Positions 61,457 through 64,000 of a DNA stretch of 64,000 nt are shown here, in pieces (position 1 is the first letter of the stretch; every line of letters starts with the position of its first letter). The stretch covers positions 7,603 through 71,602 of the forward strand of contig CAWBTC010000016.1 in assembly GCA_963791635.1 (NCBI GenBank), written 5' to 3'. The stretch is from VFMC01 sp963791635 (GTDB lineage: Bacteria; Actinomycetota; Acidimicrobiia; Acidimicrobiales; Ilumatobacteraceae). A program made the translations under genes and the position numbers. Below the pieces are notes generated by a model, which did no database searches, was not told where the DNA came from, and was given only the letters and a program-made list of their open reading frames with translations.

Positions 61457-61999
61457 TCAGATCACTTTTCCCATGTGGATGTCTTCGGGCTCCAGCTCGA
61501 GGAGCTCCGGCAGCGGCTGCGCCATGGGCCGATAGCCGCGAGCCAGGTAGAAGCGCACCGTGTTCTCGGTCGGCGTCGCGCTGACGATGATCTCGGTGTC
61601 ACCGGAACGGCGTGCGATCAGTTCCAGCTCGACGGAGAGTCGGCGGCCGATACCTGCGCCCCGGAAGCCCTGGCTGACGTGGAGAAATCCGAGCTGAGCA
61701 ATCGCGGTTCGGATGTGCGGCACGACGACTCCGATGCCAACAAGCCGTCCGTTCGAGAACGCGCCACGCGCGATTCCGCCACCGTCGACGTGGTGCACGA
61801 GGGCTCGGTGCTGCGCGTCGACGGAGTGTTCGCCGTGTCCGTCCGGACTCCAAGCGGGCGCGCTCCAAGTCCCTCGGCGCGCGACGAGTTCCGTACCACG
61901 TTGCTCGAAGAGGACGTCGATGCGCTCGGTGCGGTCGATCTCGCCGACACGCGGGAGCTCGTTGCGCTCAAGATCCCGGATCTCGACGGGCGGCTCCAC
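61457..61999 (-). CDS. GNAT-family N-acetyltransferase
   Basis: 180 residues from a GTG at 61999 (MEPPVEIRDLERNELPRVGE); the open frame continues upstream without GNAT similarity. Key segments: LVGIGVVVPHIRTAIAQLGF (beta-3/4), LHVSQGFRGAGIGRRLSVEL (acetyl-CoA loop) and SATPTENTVRFYLARGYRPM (C-terminal CoA-contact). Substrate unknown. Isolated gene. Confidence 0.82.
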   Translation of the reverse strand: MEPPVEIRDLERNELPRVGEIDRTERIDVLFEQRGTELVARRGTWSAPAWSPDGHGEHSVDAQHRALVHHVDGGGIARGAFSNGRLVGIGVVVPHIRTAIAQLGFLHVSQGFRGAGIGRRLSVELELIARRSGDTEIIVSATPTENTVRFYLARGYRPMAQPLPELLELEPEDIHMGKVI

Positions 62000-62384
62000 C
62001 CCGCAACCTTGCCACGCGAAGGGAGGCGCGGAGTGCCCAGGATGTGCGCTCTTCGCGAGGCATCCGGACTGACTCACTGTGTGGATCGGTGGCCCTGGTC
62101 GGCAAGCCAGGCCCGAGCTCGTCCGAGGCGACAAGCAGCCGTCGACGACCCGGTCGCGCTCCCGATGGATCGGTTTCCGACCGGTCCGCTGATGGTGCGC
62201 GCCCACGAACTGCGCTCCAACGTCACCCGACACGATGCTGCGTAGATGGCACTCGCGGAATCGCTCGACTACACCCCTCGTCACCGCCGACGCCAGGCTC
62301 TTACGCGCCGGCATCCGATGCCGTGTCGAAGTGCTCGCCGTCTGACCCAAGCCGAGCTGCCGTTCGGCGGCCGCTGCAATACTC
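62000..62384. other. 385-bp stretch with no supported gene
   Basis: Only short overlapping frames without family text. No hairpin terminator or repeat noticed. Confidence 0.4.
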
Positions 62385-62570
62385 GTGGTCGTGGAGACGG
62401 GCGAACGAATGCTCATCTGGTGCGAAGGCGGCCCAAGCTTGGGACGTGCCGTGCACTTTCCGCCGCCATTCGAGATCGAAGTCGAAGGTGGCATGTACGT
62501 CCTCGTCGATGAGGGCTCGCCCGAGCAATGGCACTACCAGTTCGTGAGCGAAGCCGACCTCGCTCGGTAG
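62385..62570 (+). CDS. Small hypothetical protein
   Basis: 61 residues from a GTG at 62385; an ATG at 62409 (MLIWCEGGPSLGRAVHFPPP) is an alternative. A compact strand-rich, acidic sequence with aromatic residues (FEIEVEGGMYVLVDEG, EQWHYQFVSEADLA). Codon bias and regular composition suggest a real gene. No family recognised. Followed by a strong hairpin. Confidence 0.55.
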   Translation: MVVETGERMLIWCEGGPSLGRAVHFPPPFEIEVEGGMYVLVDEGSPEQWHYQFVSEADLAR

Positions 62571-62622
62571 CGCAGCCGAGTCTCCGTTCTGTACTTCGCT
62601 GATGCATGGGTCGAAAAACGAC

Positions 62623-62653
62623 AAAAGGCCCCGCCCGTTGGCGGAGCCTTCCT
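62623..62653. terminator. Intrinsic terminator
   Basis: AAAAGGCCCCGCC / GGCGGAGCCTT with a GTT(G) loop. On the minus strand the stem is followed by TTTTGTCGTTTTT, a good T-rich tail, so it mainly ends minus-strand transcription coming from the tRNA fragment side. Confidence 0.85.
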
Positions 62654-62689
62654 CTGTCACGACTCCAGCGGTCAGCCGGTGCCGTTCAG

Positions 62690-62731
62690 CGCGCTCGAAG
62701 GGACTCGAACCCCTAACCTTCTGATCCGTAG
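62690..62731 (-). tRNA. 3' half of a tRNA-Arg gene (attachment-site remnant)
   Basis: Read on the minus strand: anticodon loop CTACGGA (anticodon ACG), stem TCAGA, variable AGGTT, T-arm AGGGG-TTCGAGT-CCCTT, then the acceptor strand CGAGCGC. The expected 5' half (GCGCTCG, D-arm TAGCTCAG-type, TCTGA stem) is missing: sequence 5' of the anticodon is unrelated. A tRNA truncated exactly at the anticodon loop is the usual product of tyrosine-integrase recombination at a tRNA 3' end. Not a functional tRNA. Confidence 0.75.
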
Positions 62732-63046
62732 TGGAAATCGAGCCCGTCCGTCTCGTGCCGCCATGTATCAGATCATGCCGCTGAGCAGGGCAAATACATT
62801 GATCGCCGGACGGGGTGGGACTCGTTGGTACGGGTTGGTATCAGCCGTTTTGATACATATCTGATACATCGCCGTTCGGCGGTCGAAATCAACCTTCTGA
62901 CCGCCTGGCATGCACGGCCAGCGGCGGAGGTCCACATGTATCAAGTGAAACGGACCACGCGAATCGCTGGCCATCTCCGGCTCCACGGTGGCATCAGGGG
63001 CCCACGGGTGGGGTGCAAAGCGGTGCCGGCACGCGAGGATGCGGGG
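62732..63046. other. Putative end of an integrated element, non-coding
   Basis: About 315 bp with repeated TGATACAT/ATGTATCA words (62764-62771, 62850-62870, 62935-62943) in both orientations, which could be integrase arm sites. No integrase gene is visible before the window ends. Confidence 0.4.
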
Positions 63047-63250
63047 ATGCTCGACTCGCTTGGTGTGTGCGCGGTCTGTCACCGGACGAAGGCTCCGGGG
63101 AGCTGGTCGGCTACTGGCGACGTCTTCGTGTGTGTTGATTGCCAAGTCGACGCTCGGCACTTCCTCGAGATTCAAGACCAGATCGACGACGAGCGCCGGC
63201 GGGCAGGCCATGACGGCGGTGCGGAACCGGTGGTCGATCCCAACGCTTGA
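63047..63250 (+). CDS. Small zinc-ribbon-like hypothetical protein
   Basis: 67 residues from the ATG at 63047. CAVCHRTKAPGSW ... VFVCVDCQVDA gives two CxxC knuckles ~20 residues apart, a zinc ribbon. A charged helical tail follows (EIQDQIDDERRRAGHD). In-frame upstream residues lack conservation. Function unknown. It lies inside the putative integrated element. Confidence 0.6.
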   Translation: MLDSLGVCAVCHRTKAPGSWSATGDVFVCVDCQVDARHFLEIQDQIDDERRRAGHDGGAEPVVDPNA

Positions 63251-63383
63251 GGCGCGTTCCGTTTGATCGTCCAGCACCACGCAACCGTCATCTACCTGAA
63301 GCCGTGGCTTGAGCTGCTCGCCTGCGACAGATCGGGGCGGCCCAGCCCGGAATGGACCCGGGTGGCCGGAGTAGACATGTGCA

Positions 63384-63941
63384 GTGTTCGACGACCTCGG
63401 CGATGATCCCGGCTGGCAGTTGTCGTGGAAGACCTTGGTGTCGGGCCTTGTGCCGCGAAGTGGTCCCAGCATGGCGAAGAACAGTGCGGATTCGCTGCAG
63501 CTGCTCCGCAGCATTTTCGTTCGCTTCTGCGTAGCGGTGGTGCTGATCGGCGTTGTTGTTGTGGTTCTGGGCGACGTCGATCCCGAGCAACCCGACCGGC
63601 CGGCTCTCGCAGTTCCGATCGTTGTTGGTGTGGGCGTCATCTGCCTCGCGCTCCAACGGATTCTTCCCAGGCCACTTGACTGCTCGACCCCTGCGACCCT
63701 CGCCGCGACGTACCGCACGAGGTTCTTCCTCCGCATCGCGTTCGCTGAGGCGTGCTCGCTCATCGCGTTCGCGGTCTACATCTCGATCGGGCCCGGTTGG
63801 GTGTATGCCGTCGGCCTTGCGTTCACCTTGTTCGGTTTCGCCTTTGCCGCGCCAACGGTCGCAAGACTGCGCGCTGATCAGGATGCTCTGAGCCTCAGCG
63901 GCTGCACCCTGTCGCTCGTCGCAGCCCTGCGTGCTCAATGA
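63384..63941 (+). CDS. Hypothetical membrane protein
   Basis: 185 residues; an internal ATG at 63471 (MAKNSADSLQLLRSIFVRFC) may be the real start. Four hydrophobic segments: FCVAVVLIGVVVVVLGDV, LAVPIVVGVGVICLALQRI, FAEACSLIAFAVYISIG, WVYAVGLAFTLFGFAFAAP. No family recognised. Last gene in the window, within the putative element. Confidence 0.65.
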   Translation: MFDDLGDDPGWQLSWKTLVSGLVPRSGPSMAKNSADSLQLLRSIFVRFCVAVVLIGVVVVVLGDVDPEQPDRPALAVPIVVGVGVICLALQRILPRPLDCSTPATLAATYRTRFFLRIAFAEACSLIAFAVYISIGPGWVYAVGLAFTLFGFAFAAPTVARLRADQDALSLSGCTLSLVAALRAQ

Positions 63942-64000
63942 ACTGGCGACCTGGACGGCGGCGCTTCACCAAGTGACGGGGCCGGGCATATCGGCAGTTC

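Noticed and set aside
62690..62775. Complete tRNA-Arg gene
   Set aside because: The D-arm and 5' acceptor strand are absent; only the part from the anticodon loop to the 3' end fits.
62768..63763. 331-codon minus-strand frame near the tRNA fragment, considered as an integrase
   Set aside because: No R-H-R-Y tyrosine recombinase pattern and no serine recombinase motif; amino-acid composition is irregular.

Overview
The window is high-GC actinobacterial DNA. A WhiB-type iron-sulfur regulator, LuxR-type response regulators, heavy GTG start use and the gene content fit Actinomycetota, most likely a flagellated member of the class Acidimicrobiia (Ilumatobacter-like). That placement is inferred from content, not from a marker gene.

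Layout. (1) 0-14.5 kb is an accessory region. It holds an oxidoreductase, a LuxR regulator, a sigma-70 factor, remnants of a phosphotransferase, a PIN toxin and a lipoprotein, two small enzyme genes (VOC, methyltransferase), a VanZ-like protein, a beta-propeller lipoprotein, three unknown genes and whiB. Between 4.6 and 11.3 kb a dispersed non-coding repeat family sits at the gene boundaries. (2) 14.7-20.8 kb holds a secreted RCC1-repeat protein, a response regulator, an orphan CheB and an EAL-HDOD protein, closed by a strong terminator. (3) 20.8-53.4 kb is a nearly complete flagellar cluster. Most of it runs on the minus strand: fliC; fliD-fliS-two unknown genes-fliH; flgB-flgC-fliE-fliF-fliG; fliI-fliJ-slt-fliK-flgD-flgE; fliM-N-O-P-Q-R-flhB; flhA with an FlhF-N-like gene; flbD-motA-motB-fliL. 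Two short plus-strand units, flgN-flgK-flgL and fliW-csrA, interrupt it. (4) 53.5-62.6 kb holds an M15 peptidase, a predicted membrane/NYN-like protein, a response regulator, a DUF3048 lipoprotein, a BNR-repeat/MoaD pair, a cysteine-rich protein with an HI0933-type flavoprotein, and a GNAT gene. (5) From 62.7 kb a 3' fragment of a tRNA-Arg gene marks what looks like the end of an integrated element that runs off the window.

How the genes work together. The cluster supplies the MS ring, C ring, export gate and ATPase, rod start, hook, hook-length control, cap, filament, stators, and the FliW/CsrA and FliS/FlgN control and chaperone layer. No flgF/flgG, flhG, fliA, flgM, cheA/Y/W/R or MCP gene is seen here. 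The CheB receiver lacks its phospho-acceptor and FliM lacks the usual CheY-binding N-terminal peptide.

A strong caveat is that many otherwise well-conserved genes (fliL, motA, flgK, the FlhF-like gene, flgD, fliK, slt, fliH, the M15 peptidase, the RCC1 gene) are broken by one or more apparent single-base frameshifts. I give the reconstructed gene spans and say where the reading frame changes. The most novel observation is a small single-pass membrane protein (48266-48682) whose C-terminus looks like the FliG-binding tail of FliF.
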